Shown piece after piece: positions 35,747 through 46,835 of a stretch of DNA of 64,000 nt. The DNA is taken from the NCBI RefSeq assembly GCF_018294505.1, contig NC_057807.1:271479369-271543368 (forward strand). The letters are read 5' to 3'. The notes below the pieces were generated by a model. That model was not told the origin of the DNA and made no database searches. It was given only the letters and a program-made list of their open reading frames with translations. This stretch comes from Triticum aestivum (Eukaryota > Streptophyta > Magnoliopsida > Poales > Poaceae). Both the position numbers and the translations under genes were made by a program. How positions within the stretch are numbered: the stretch's first letter is position 1; the number at the start of each line of letters is the position of its first letter.

Positions 35747-37161
35747 TGAAAGCGATCGAGATGGACCTAGAGGGGGGGGGGTGAATAGGTACAATTACAA
35801 ATTTTAATTATTACTTAGCAATTTTAGGAAATAGTGCGGAATATGAATGTGAGCCTAACAATTGCAAGAGTGATGCTAAGAGCTAAGCAAGATAAACAAG
35901 TAACCCAAGTATGTAAGTAAGCAAGCACAATATGGTATAAGTAAGTGCTAAGAGACAAGTAACCACAAGTAGAGAGTTAGGGATAGGAATAACCGCAACT
36001 TCGGGAGACGAGGATGTATGCCGATGTTCACTTCCTTGGAGGGAAGCTACGTCACCGTTAGAGAGGTGGATGTTACCATGAAGGCACAGCAACGCCACGA
36101 AGGCTCACCCTATTCTCACTTTGAGACAACACCACGGAAGCGTTTCTCAACACTAGTTGTAGACTTTGGGGTGGTCTCCAAACCCTCTCAAACTTTACCG
36201 GGAGTAATCACAATGGTTGATTCCTCTCCGAAAGACTCCTACCGCCTAGGAGTCTCCAACCTCTAAGAGTAACAAGAACGATGGGAAAAGCTCAAGAAAT
36301 TGCTCAAATCACGAATTCCTTTGGTGAGAAGAAGGGGAAGGAGTGGATCTATCACTTGATTGGAGAACTTCTCTCAAATGTTCCCAAATCCCTTGGGGAT
36401 CTAGGATTTGGTGTAGGGAATCAAGAGAGGGAGTGAGATGTGTTCTTGGAAGGCTCAAAGTGAATGGTCAACCTTATCCCGTGGGGGGAAGAAGGCTATA
36501 TATAGTGGACGTGGAAAAGTAACCGTTTGAGCCACTTAAGTGCACTATAGAGGTCGGACGTCCGGTGGTACAGATAGGTGCGGACGTCCGACGGAGATCG
36601 GTCATCCGATCGCTGGAGATCCACAGGCCACGAAACAGCACACAACCATCGGACGTCCGGAACGTGTCGGTCGCCCGGGGGCTGGACGTCCGGAGAAGAT
36701 CGGAAATCCTTAAATAATGTTCTGTTGAGAAAGTGTCGGACCTCCGGAGGAAAACGGACGTCCGGTGACCGGACATCCGGAGAAGCTCGGATATCCGTAA
36801 ATATCGTTCTGTGAAGAAACACCAGACGACCGTGAAGAGCCGGAAGTCCGGGCAGCTGCAAGGGATCAGACGTCCGGTGAAAAAAGGAGTTGGTGGGTTT
36901 TGAGAAACTCTTTCACTAGATCCAACGATCTCCTCTTAATAGTGCGGGATCCCTATACTCAAGAAACAAAGTCGTAAAGAAAGAAAATCTAAAGCTATTT
37001 TCTTGTAACTCCAATCTTGAATGATATGCATTTGTCCCTAGTTATGATCCACACACGCCCTTGAGACTTAATCCTGAGATATACTTGATAAAAATGATTA
37101 GTCCTTGTATGCATGTTGTCATCAACATCAAAATAAGATTAAGGGCATGATTGCACTTTCA
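35747..37161 (-). mobile_element. 3' LTR of element D
   Basis: A 1415-bp LTR runs from tgaaagcg (35747) to gcactttca (37161), so its ends form the short inverted repeat TGAAAG...CTTTCA. On the minus strand it is preceded by the polypurine tract at 37162-37177 (aaaaagggggaga). A TATA box (ctatatatag) lies at 36496-36505. The five bases left of it are gctct; the matching duplication would lie beyond later insertions. The family is uncertain: the tract and nearby env-like frame fit SIRE-type Copia or Athila-type Gypsy elements. Confidence 0.8.
36555..36877. repeat. Array of CGGACGTCCG palindromes upstream of the LTR D TATA box
   Basis: The perfect palindrome CGGACGTCCG occurs at 36555-36564, 36581-36590, 36650-36659 and 36755-36764. 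Close variants lie at 36683-36693, 36735-36744, 36769-36780, 36787-36797, 36841-36850 and 36867-36877. Part of the array is a tandem copy of about 87 bp (ggacgtccggagaagatcgg at 36684 and the related copy at 36771). On the reading strand of the LTR, all of it lies 50-380 bp upstream of the TATA box. Confidence 0.88.
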
Positions 37162-37548
37162 ATCTCCCCCTTTTTGGTAGTTGATGACAACATACATGCA
37201 CTTCTCAATAATAAAAAAACGTTGAATATCGAAAGGATTTGTTGCGGAGCTCCCCCTAACTATGTGCACCATTATAAATAAGCATGAGAGGAGCTCCCCC
37301 TTAGTGTGATACCAAAACACCCAAATCTCAAGTAACACATGATACCATAATACCATAAATAGGTTCATCACTCACATCATAGAACATAAAGCAACAATAG
37401 TCATAACAAGGTTCCTGGTACCATACATAACATGGTTCGATACAAGCTATATCACATATAACAGTACTAAGAGGATAAGTGCTTACTCCCCCTTGGCAGC
37501 AAGTACCAAAAGGGGCCAAGAGGAGCAACCAGAACATCATCATCATGA

Positions 37549-39100
37549 TCATGAAAACCCAACATCATCATGGTCAGCATGAGCACCACTGCCACCGACC
37601 TCGTCAAAGAAATCAGACCATTCAGGACCCAAAGGAAATCCAAAGTCAGAAGAGGGAGCATCAGGAAGACGGTCATCATCACTCACATCGAAAACTCCGG
37701 AGTCTCTCAGATGAGCCTTCAGAGCATTCTTGGAGGTGATCAACCGAGTGACAACATCGTGATTTTGGGAGCAGTTAAAGGTAACAACCTTCATCAAGGC
37801 AGAGTGAGCCTTCCCAAGAAACCGAGCAATGCGACCAAATGGTGCAAATCCGGAGGGAGCAGAACGAGGAATGCTAGCAGCAGCGGGCGCGGATGAGCAT
37901 AAGAGGAAGAGTCCTTGGGAACATAATCATCTGCCATGTGTGCGGGAATGACACATCGCTCATGCAAATGAGTGCCGACAATAGGAAATGGAGCCACACT
38001 CTCAATGAATGCCTGAAGAAAGGGAGCATGAGGAAAGGCCCGCTTGTGCTGGAGAGAAGCGAGGCGAATTTCATGCCACAGAAAATGAGGGACATTGACC
38101 TTCCCTTTCGGAGACGCGTAAAGGCGATGCATGAGACCGATGCAGTAGCTACTGCAAGAGCCCTTGTCACCCATCTTAGGATAAATGGTGCGAATGACAC
38201 ATTGATAGATAATGAAGAAAGGAGCATGCCAAATGGAGACTTGGTTAAAGCCCGTATGTTTCTCCTCATCAGTCAGTTCTGCTATGGGTTTGATAAGATC
38301 AGCACATGCATCAGTGCCCTTGGGTCTATGTTCGGGGTCATCATTGTGAATTTTGAACCCAGTGTCAGGAAAACCAAGGGCAGAAACAAATTGAGAATAG
38401 GAAGCCGAGAGCTTTGTGTCGGAGGTCATCCAAGTAACAGTGTTATTTGGACCGAAGAAACATGTGGCATAGAATTGATGAATGGCAGCTTGGTTAAAGT
38501 CATGATGAAATGCAAATGGAGCAGCAAGATTGGATGACTCAATGAGCTCAATAGCTCGGAATATTTCTCCGGATGAGTACGAATATGCTCTAAATCAATG
38601 CACAAATGTAGAGAAAGACCCTTAGGAATGATGACAGTGGTAAAAATGTCAGCTTGGACATCAGTGCGAAAACGATTGTCCCGAGAGTCACGAGCAACCG
38701 TAAATTGATCAACATCACGACACAACTTAAGATAGGAAGCAATGGGCACCTCGTTGAACCACTTAACATGGCGGCCTTGTGGTAAAGGAGGTTCAAGAGA
38801 GATATGACGAGCATCACTGTGAGGTTGCACCGGAGGAGGAGGAGGCTTGAAGGTGGGCCGCCGAGTCCCGGGCTTGGGAGCAGTGGTGCGAACAGGGACA
38901 GACACTCTTCTCTCCATATGAGCCAACTCATCTTCATAGTCGGATTCCTCTGACGAGTCTTCGCTTGGAGAGCGGCAAGGCAGAGGAGCACGCTTCTGAG
39001 GACGAGCCCGTTCTTGGGAATCATCGAAATCACCACGATGGGATGGACGAGAGGACCCAGACGGGGGCCCCTTACGAGCAGAGTGCTTGGTCTTCACCAT
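37549..39100 (-). pseudogene. Element D env-like / plant transposon-associated ORF, frameshifted
   Basis: On the minus strand a frame starts MVKTKHSARKGPPSGSSRP (39100) with a basic Ser/Pro-rich head and an acidic segment (EDSSEESDYEDE). A conserved-looking domain follows (VKWFNEVPIASYLKLCRDVDQF, VIIPKGLSLHLCIDLEHIRTHPEKY). After a frameshift near 38540-38560 it continues (TWMTSDTKLSASYSQFVSALGFP, FNQVSIWHAPFFIIYQCVIRTIYPKMGDKG, GLMHRLYASPKGKVNVPHFLW). A second shift near 37880 leads to an acidic tail ending near 37549. This resembles the extra 3' frames found in plant retrotransposons between integrase and the 3' LTR; its role is unknown. No polymerase domains of D are present in the window. 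Confidence 0.7.
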
Positions 39101-39221
39101 CTCGACCTAGAGGAGGAGGGAGACCCAAATCAACAACCCACCAGCATAGATCGAAGAATTGATGGATGAGGAGAGAAGAGATAGGTGCTACCTCGGAGTG
39201 AAGAACGTGGAGGGAGACGAC

Positions 39222-40593
39222 TGACACGTCTCCAATGTATCTACTTTTCCAAACACTTTTGCCCTTGTTTTGGACTCTAACTTGCATGATTTGAATGAAA
39301 CTAACCCGGGATGACGCTGTTTTCAGTAGAACTGCCATTGTGTTGTTTATTGTGCAGAAAACATAAGTTCTCGGAATGACCTAAAAATCCACGGAGATAA
39401 GTTTTGGAAAATATAAGAAATATTGGCAAAAGAATCAAGGCCAGGGTGCCCACACCCTGACCACGAGGGTGGGGGGCACGCCCCCTTGCTGCTCCACCGA
39501 CCTCAACTCCAACTCCACATATTCCGTTTCGCGGAGAAAAAATCAGAGAGAAAGTTTCATCACGTTTTACGATACGGAGCCGCCGCCAAGCCCTAATCTC
39601 TCTCGGGAGGGCTGATGTGGAGTCCGTTCGGGGCTCCGGAGAGGGGGATTTGTCGCCGTCGTCATCATCAACCATCCTCCATCACCAATTTCATGATGCT
39701 AACCGTCGTGCGTGAGTAATTCCATCGTAGGCTTGCTGGAGGGTGATGGGTTGGATGAGATTTACCATGTAATCAAGTTAGTTTTGTTAGGGTTTGATCC
39801 CTAGTACCCACTATGTTCTGAGATTGATGTTACTATGACTTTGCTATGCTTAATGCTTGTCACCAGGGCCTGAGTGCCATGATTTCAGATCTAAACCTAT
39901 TATCTTTTCATGAATATATGTGTGTTCTTGATCCTATCTTGCCAATCTATAGTCACCTATTATGTGTTATGATCCGACAACCCCGAAGTGACAATAATCG
40001 GGATACTTCTCGGTGATGACCGTAGTTTGAGGAGTTCATGTATTCACTATGTGTTAATGCTTTGGTCCGGTACTCTATTAAAAGGAGGCCTTAATATCCC
40101 TTAGTTTCCACTAGGACCCCGCTGCCACGGGAGTGTAGGACAAAAGATGTCATGCAAGTTCTTTTCCATAAGCACGTATGACTATATTCGGAATACATGC
40201 CTACATTACATTGATGAATTGGAGCTAGTTCTGTGTCACCCTATGTTATAGCTATTACATGAGGAATCGCATCCGACATAATTATCCGTCACTGATCCAA
40301 TGCCTACGAGCTTTTCACATATTGTTTTTTGCTTATTTACTTTTCCATTGCTACTGTTACAACTACCACAAAACTATTATATTTACTTCTGCCACTTTTA
40401 CCTTTATTATCATACTACTTTGCTACTAAATACTTTGCTGCAGATACTAAGTTATCCATGTGTGGTTGAATTGACAACTCAACTGCTAATACTTAAGAAT
40501 ATTCTTTGGCTCCCCTTGTGTCGAATCAATAAATTTGGGTTGAATACTCTACCCTCGAAAGCTATTGCGATCCCCTATACTTGTGGGTTATCA
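39222..40593 (+). mobile_element. 5' LTR of element C (Gypsy, Athila-like)
   Basis: A 1372-bp LTR begins tgacacgtctccaatgtatc and ends cttgtgggttatca. The right-hand copy from 46048 (tgatacgtctccaaagtatc) matches it closely for 788 bp. Five bases to its left are acgac. It is inserted in the leader of the env-like frame of element D. The normal primer binding site that should follow is absent; at 40594 the sequence switches to unrelated DNA. Confidence 0.87.
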
Positions 40594-40699
40594 ACAATGA
40601 CCGGAACAAATCAGGCAGTGGGCCGCGCCGGGGATTGGGGCGACCCGAGCGATGTGGCGTCGGCAAGGGGCACGGGCGGCGAGCGGCCGCGGTGAGGAG
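40594..40699. other. GC-rich filler of about 106 bp between LTR and LTR-X fragment
   Basis: The stretch is strongly GC-rich (gggccgcgccggggattgggg, gagcggccgcggtgagg) and unlike the AT-rich flanks. It replaces the primer binding site. It matches nothing else in the window and may be filler copied in at a repair junction. Confidence 0.65.
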
Positions 40700-40873
40700 T
40701 GATGTCTACTACGCAACCTTCTTCTTGTAGACGTTGTTGGGCCTCCAAGTGCAGAGGTTTGTAGGACATTAGCAAATTTCCCTCAAGTGGACGACCTAAG
40801 GTTTATCAATCCGTGGGAGGCGTAGGATGAAGATGGTATCTCTCAAACAACCCTGCAACCAAATAACAAAGAG
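40700..40873 (-). mobile_element. Short fragment of the X-type LTR
   Basis: The sequence from tgatgtctactacgcaacc to aaataacaaagag matches the outer end of LTR X (46836 to about 47010) almost base for base. It then switches to element C gag sequence. Only about 174 bp of the roughly 1.68-kb LTR is present. Confidence 0.88.
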
Positions 40874-42182
40874 TTAAAGGAGAACTTAAACTCATTAGCA
40901 AATATGCTTCTATGGTTACCACTCAAGCTGAGCAAGTACTTAAAGCTCAAAGTGATTTGCTTGATGAATTAAATAATAAATATGACTTTGCTGTTAGAGT
41001 GGCTATTAGAACTGGTAGAATGACTTAGGAACCTTTGTATCCTGAAGGCCACCCTAAGAGAATCAAGTAGGATTCTCAGAGAAATAATTTAGAGGCACCT
41101 AGTTCTTCTAAAAAGAAGAAAAAGAAAAACGATAGGACTTTGCATGCTTCTAGTGAACCTGTCGTAGACACACCTGAGAACCCCAATGATATTTCTATTT
41201 CTGATGCTGAAACACAATCAGGTGATGAACATGAACCTAGTGATAATGTTAATGATAATGTTCATGTTGATGCTCAACCTAGCAAAAACAATGAAGTAGA
41301 GATTGAACATGTTGTTGATCTTGATAACCCACAATCAAATAATCAATGTTATGATAAGAGAGATTTTTTGCTAGGAAGCACGGTAGAGAAAGAGAACCAT
41401 GGGTTCAGAAACCCATGCCCTTTCCTCCTAAACCATCCAAGACAAAGGATGATGAGGATTTTGAGTGCTTTGCTGAAATGATTAGACCTATCTTCTTACG
41501 TATGCGCTTAACTGATATGCTTAAAGTGAATCCTTATGCTAAATATATGAAGGATATCATTACAAATAAAAGAAAGATACCGGAAGCTGAAATTTCCACC
41601 ATGCTTGCTAATTACACTTTTAAGGGTGGAATACCAAAGAAACTTGGAGATCCAGGGGTACCAACCATACCATGCTCCATTAAAAGAAACTATATTAAAA
41701 CTACTTTATGTGATCTTGGAGCCAGTGTTAGTGTTATGCCTCTCTCTTTATATCGTAGACTTGAATTGAATAAGTTGACACCTACTGAAATATCTTTGCA
41801 AATGCATGACAAATCAACTGCCATACCAGTCGGTATTTGTGAGGATGTGCCTGTTGTGGTTGCAAATGTCACTATCTTACCAGACTTTGTTATTCTTGAT
41901 ATTCCCGAGGACGATACTATGTCGATTATCCTTGGTAGACCCTTTTTGAATACCGCAGGGGCTGTTATTGATTGCAACAAAGGCAATGTCACTTTTCATA
42001 TTAATGGTAATGAGCATACAGTACACTTTTCGAGGAAACAATCTCAAGTTCATAGCATCAATTCTATTGGAAAAGTTCCAACTATTATTATTGGAGGTTT
42101 TGAATTTCCTCTTCCTACTGTCAAGAAAAAGTATGATATTCTTATTGTTGGGGATGTTCATATCCCCGTTGAGGTAACCTAG
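40874..42182 (+). pseudogene. Element C: gag and protease
   Basis: The gag end is readable with stops (MVTTQAEQVLKAQSDLLDELNNKYDF, then EGHPKRIK and a Lys run, LHASSEPVVDTPENP). An open acidic part covers 41140-41400, and after a frameshift near 41400 a clean frame runs at 41415-42182. That frame holds MRLTDMLKVNPYAKYMKDI, ANYTFKGGIPKKLGDPG and the retropepsin-like active site CDLGASVSVMP, then DIPEDDTMSIILGRPFLNTAGAVIDC, typical of grass Athila-like elements. The frame ends with a stop at 42182. No reverse transcriptase, RNase H or integrase follows. Confidence 0.85.
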
Positions 42183-42888
42183 TGTTATTCGAAAGTTCTC
42201 CGGTTCCGTGTTATTCGGAATGAGTTTGTTAACAAGACTTGATCAACCTTGTTAGTGGATCCATTTTGATGATCACGAGATGGATGAAACTAGAAGGCAC
42301 AACCTTCTGTACCCTCTTTTTACTTTCTGTTATTTAAAATAAATAAAACAAAAATAGTATTATCCGTCTGTTTTCTGAATTATGCGTGCAATAAAAAAAA
42401 TCCCGAAAATAAAAGTGCTCCAAATGCCCTGCAAATTTAGTATGATTTTTTATGGAATATTTGAGGATTTTAGGCATTTAAAACACTACAGGAGGGGCAA
42501 GCACCTGGCCACGAGGGTGGAGGGCGCGCCCACACCCCTGGGTGCGCCCCCTATCTCGTGGGCCAGGGTGGCCCCCTTCACTTATTCCTGCACCCACACA
42601 CTCCATCTTCTTCCCAAAAAAATCCCCATCCAGCTCAAGCACGAGTTCTAGCTCATTTTGCTGCAATTTCCGATCTCCTTGCTCAAAGTTCCATTCACAA
42701 AACTACTTTGGGAGATTGTTGCTTGGTATGTGACTCCTCCATTGGTCCAATTACTTTTTGTTCTAGTGCTTTATTCATTGCAAATTTTTGCTGCATAGGT
42801 GACCCTGTTCTTGAGCTTGCATGTTAAATTTATGAGGTCCCAAGCAATTCTAATGCATGATATAGGCTCTAGGCACTTGTAGGAGTAG
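42183..42888. mobile_element. Element C spacer between protease and env-like frame
   Basis: This is non-coding element sequence. It includes a GC-rich piece (gcgcgcccacacccctgggtgcgcccc near 42523-42549) resembling part of the LTR at 46300-46330. Polymerase and integrase genes expected here in a complete Gypsy element are absent. Confidence 0.7.
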
Positions 42889-44016
42889 TTGCTATCAATC
42901 TTGTTTAGTTTCATTCACTTTTATTTTGAAGTTAGGGGATTTTTGAGGGGCTCTTCTAGCCAAGGCTCCCAGGAAAAACAAGCTAAAGAGAAGGAAAAGG
43001 CCAAGTATAATCTTCGTCGCATAGCGGAAGTACGACCGTGTGAATGGCCATGCGATAATTTTTTGAGAGAAGCCGGGATTTATGAAGACTTTTATTCTTT
43101 GATTGAAAATGCAGGCCTCACCGACTTCCTCCACGACCGGATCGATCAGTATCTCTTACTCACCAATATTTTCGTGCAAAACTTTTATTACTATGCTAAG
43201 AAATCACCTCCTTCAGTATCGTTCCATTTATATGATGAGTTCAAGGAAATGTCTTTACGTAATTTTTGCGCGGTATGTAGGATACCCTTTGAGGGAAAAT
43301 TAGATGAACCACATCGTAAAGATATGGATGGCTTTGTTAACACTATCACTGTAGGGGATCCAAAGAAGGGTTCCGATGCGAGAATCTCTAGCATACACTT
43401 TCCTGTTTTACGCTACTTTGCCTTATTTGCTAGTAGATGCTTAATTGGTCGTGGAAATAGTGGAAACTTCAGTGTGCCTGATATTATTATTCTATTCCAT
43501 GCCATGTTTGGTGATAATAGTTTTAGTATGGGTGCCGTCATTGCTAAACGGCTAAGCCTGGACCGTACAAAAGGCCCCATCTTTGGAGGTATCTATGTTG
43601 CACGTCTTGCTAAACATTTTAAGATACCTATTAGGCACCATGAGAAAGAGGAGACAATATTGCCTCCTTACATTTTAGATTACAGGAGCATGGTAGCACA
43701 TGAGTTTATTGTTCATAATGATGATAAGATGCTCCTGTATAACTTGAGATTTAATAAGAAACACAATGAGACTATTATTCTGCCTGTGCCTCTGTTGTTT
43801 GATTTGACTGCAGTTAATTATCTTGTTACGCTGGAAGCAGTGTACACTCATCGAGGCCAAGCATCCACTCCAGAGCCTGAGCCTGAGCCGGAACCTTCAC
43901 CTGACCCTTATCGTGCATCATCCTACCAGTGGGATCCGAAGGAGATGGCCAACCAGTGGTATCCTGATTACACCCCTCAGTACACCAGGGAGAGTAGCCG
44001 TTGTCCTTGGCAATAG
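42889..44016 (+). CDS. Element C: env-like / transposon-associated protein
   Basis: An uninterrupted frame of about 375 codons. A basic segment (EKQAKEKEKAKYNLRRIAEVRP) leads into a domain with WPCDNFLREAGIYEDFYSLIENAGLTDFL, FVQNFYYYAKKSPPSVSFHLYDEFKEMSLRNFC and the segment GPIFGGIYVARLAKHFKIPIR. A PEPEPEPEP run and a Trp/Tyr-rich tail (YQWDPKEMANQWYPDY) close it. Such frames occupy the env position of Athila-like elements, but I see no signal peptide and no clear membrane anchor, so envelope function is doubtful. No ATG lies near the open start; the first clear in-frame Met is around residue 118. A spliced start is possible. Confidence 0.72.
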   Translation: MLSILFSFIHFYFEVRGFLRGSSSQGSQEKQAKEKEKAKYNLRRIAEVRPCEWPCDNFLREAGIYEDFYSLIENAGLTDFLHDRIDQYLLLTNIFVQNFYYYAKKSPPSVSFHLYDEFKEMSLRNFCAVCRIPFEGKLDEPHRKDMDGFVNTITVGDPKKGSDARISSIHFPVLRYFALFASRCLIGRGNSGNFSVPDIIILFHAMFGDNSFSMGAVIAKRLSLDRTKGPIFGGIYVARLAKHFKIPIRHHEKEETILPPYILDYRSMVAHEFIVHNDDKMLLYNLRFNKKHNETIILPVPLLFDLTAVNYLVTLEAVYTHRGQASTPEPEPEPEPSPDPYRASSYQWDPKEMANQWYPDYTPQYTRESSRCPWQ

Positions 44017-46047
44017 ACCAACTTAGGCCAAAAGCCTAAGCTTGGGGGAGTACGTATTTCTCACCGACTTTACATTCATGTTCACACACTATTCTAGTTG
44101 TCGGTGCACATACTCTTTCATTGTATTATCCATGCTAGTTCAATTTTCTTTTTCTAGCTTTCTTCTTGTGTGTTTGCTAAACCTTAATAAAAACCAAAAA
44201 AATTAGTTAGTTTAATTTCCATGCTTGTAGTAGAAATTACAATGAAAACCCAAAAAGATTTCTCATTCTTCTTCTTGCTTGTTGGGAGCTTTCCTGTGTA
44301 AATAGTTTTCTTTTCTTTTCTTTTCTTTGGGGGTCGAGAGTAGAAGACCATATTGAAAATGTTTAGTGGCTCTCATATGCATGATTGTTGATTTAACTTA
44401 AAGCCCATATTATTTTGTCTTCTCTCTTGAGTTGAATGCTTGCAGATTCCAACTTAGTCCAATGCACGTGCACTATTATTATTATACACGTCGTTCGGTC
44501 GTGCAAGTGAAATGCAATAATGACGACATATGATGGACTAATTGAGATGAGAAAAGCTGGTATGAACTCGACCTCTCTTGTTTTTGTAAATATGATGAGT
44601 TCATCGTTCCTGATTAAGCTTATTATGAAGTAAACATATTTGCAATGACATTTAGAGATTATAGTTTCTTGTGCCATGCTTGATTAGCTATGAGTTATAA
44701 TGGTTTACCTTGTGTGCCAACATGCTATTAAAATGATTGTGACGTGGTATGATGGGATGGTATCCTCCTTTGAATGAATTGAGTGACTCGACTTGGCACA
44801 TGTTCACGCATGTAGTTGAAACAAATCAACATAGCCTTCATGATATTTATGTTCATGATAGATTATATCCTACTCATGCTTGTACTCGGTGTGAATTAAT
44901 TTTAATGCATGTTTATGACTGTTGTCGCTCTCTCAGTTGGTCGCTTCCCAGTCTTTTGCTAGCCTTCACTTGTACTAAGCGGGAATACTGCTTGTGCATC
45001 CAAACTCCTTAAACCTCAAAGTTGTTCCATATGAGTCCACCATACCTTCCTATATGCGGTATTTACCTGCCGTTCCAAGTAAATTTGTATGTGCCAAACT
45101 CCAAACCTTCAAATGAATCTGTTTTGTATGCTCGAGTAGCTCATGTTTCAACTAGGGCTGCCTATATCTTCCATTCTAGGTGGGTTATTATCAAGAGGAG
45201 TGGACTCCGCTCCTCATTCACGAGAAAGGGCCGGTAACCGGGATGCCCAGTCCCATGATCCAAAAAGATCAAAGCAAATCAATATAATTAAACAAAACTC
45301 CCCCAGGGCTGTTGTTAGTTGGAGGCACTCGTTGTTTCGAGCAAGCCATGGATTGATGCTTGTTGGTGGTGGGGGAGTATAAACTTTTACCATTCTGTTT
45401 GGGAACTGCCTGTAATGCATGTAGTATGGAAGATATCGCCATCTCATAGTTGTTGCGTTGACAGTGAAAGTATGCCGCTCAAAATGTTATTCATCTCTAT
45501 TTTAAAATCGAGCTCTGGCACCTCTACAAATCCCTGCTTCCCTCTACGAAGGGCCTATCTATTTACTTTTATGTTGAGTCATCACCTTCTTATTAAAAAG
45601 CACCCGCTGGAGAGCACAGTGTCATTTGCATTCATTACTATTGGTTTATATTGGGTATGACTTGACCGGATCTCTTTTACCATGAATTACAATGTTTAGT
45701 CAGTCCTTGATCTTTAAAGGTGCTCTGCATTTATGTTTTGCGGTCTCGGAAAGGGCTAGCGAGATACCATTTTGTTATATCATATTATGATTGTTTTGAG
45801 AAAGACTTGTCATCCGAGTTTTATTATTATGGCTCGCTAGCTGATTATGCCATTGATATGAGTAATTGTGAGATCTAGGTGTTATTGTGAGTATGGTTAG
45901 TTCATAATACTTGCTGAAAACCTGAATGCTGGCTTTACATATTTACAACAACAAGAGCAAACAGACTTTGTAAAAGTTTTTCTTTATCACTTTCAGTTTA
46001 TCAACTGAATTGCTTGAGGACAAGCAAAGGTTTAAGCTTGGGGGAGT
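44017..46047 (+). mobile_element. Element C: 3' non-coding interior and polypurine tract
   Basis: Two kilobases without a supported gene. A (ttttc)n run lies near 44305-44328. Sequences aagcttgggggagt occur at 44038-44051 and at 46034-46047; the latter directly precedes the LTR and is the polypurine tract. The former, just after the env-like stop codon, is a second copy of the same tract. Confidence 0.78.
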
Positions 46048-46835
46048 TGATACGTCTCCAAAGTATCTACTTTTCCAAACACTTTTGCCCTTGTTTTAGA
46101 CTCTAACTTGCATGATTTGAATGAAACTAACCCGAACTGACGCTGTTTTCAGCAGAACTGCCATGGTGTTGTTTATTGTGCAGAAAACAAAAGTTCTCAG
46201 AATGACCTCAAAATCCATGGAGATAAGTTTTGGAAAATATAAAAAATACTAGCGAAAGAATCAAGGCCAGGGGCCCCACACCCTGACCACGAAGGTGGGG
46301 GCGCACCCTCCCCCCTGGGCGCGCCCCATGTCTCGTGGGCCCCCTGCTGCTCCACTGACCTCAACTCCAACTCCATATATTCCGTTTCATGGAGAAAAAA
46401 ATCAGAGAGAAAGTTTCATCGCGTTTTACGATACGGAGCCGCCGCCAAGCCCTAATCTCTCTCGGGAGGGCTGATCTGGAGTCCGTTTGGGGCTCCGGAG
46501 AGGGGGATTCATTGCCGTCGTCATCATCAACCATCCTCCATCACCAATTTCATGATGCTCACCGCCGTGTGTGAGTAATTCCATCGTAGGCTTGCTGGAC
46601 AGTGATGGGTTGGATGTGATTTACCATGTAATCAAGTTAGTTTTGTTAGGGTTTGATCCCTAGTATCCACTATGTTCTGAGATTGATGTTGCTATGACTT
46701 TGATATGCTGAATGCTTGTCACTAGGGCCCGAGTGCCATGATTTCAGACCTGAACCTATTATGTTTTCATGAATATATGTGTGTTCTTGATCCTATCTTG
46801 CAAGTCTATAGTCACCTATTATGTGTTATGATCCG
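46048..46835 (+). mobile_element. 3' LTR of element C, truncated by element X
   Basis: The first 788 bp of the LTR match 39222-40000 with few differences. At gtgttatgatccg the match breaks and the LTR of element X begins (tgatgtctactac at 46836). In the left LTR the sequence continues as gatccgacaacccc (39970), so the interruption is an insertion; the rest of this LTR should lie to the right of the window. Confidence 0.88.

Noticed and set aside
44305..44328. (ttttc)n microsatellite
   Set aside because: It is a simple repeat in the tail of element C with no sign of function.
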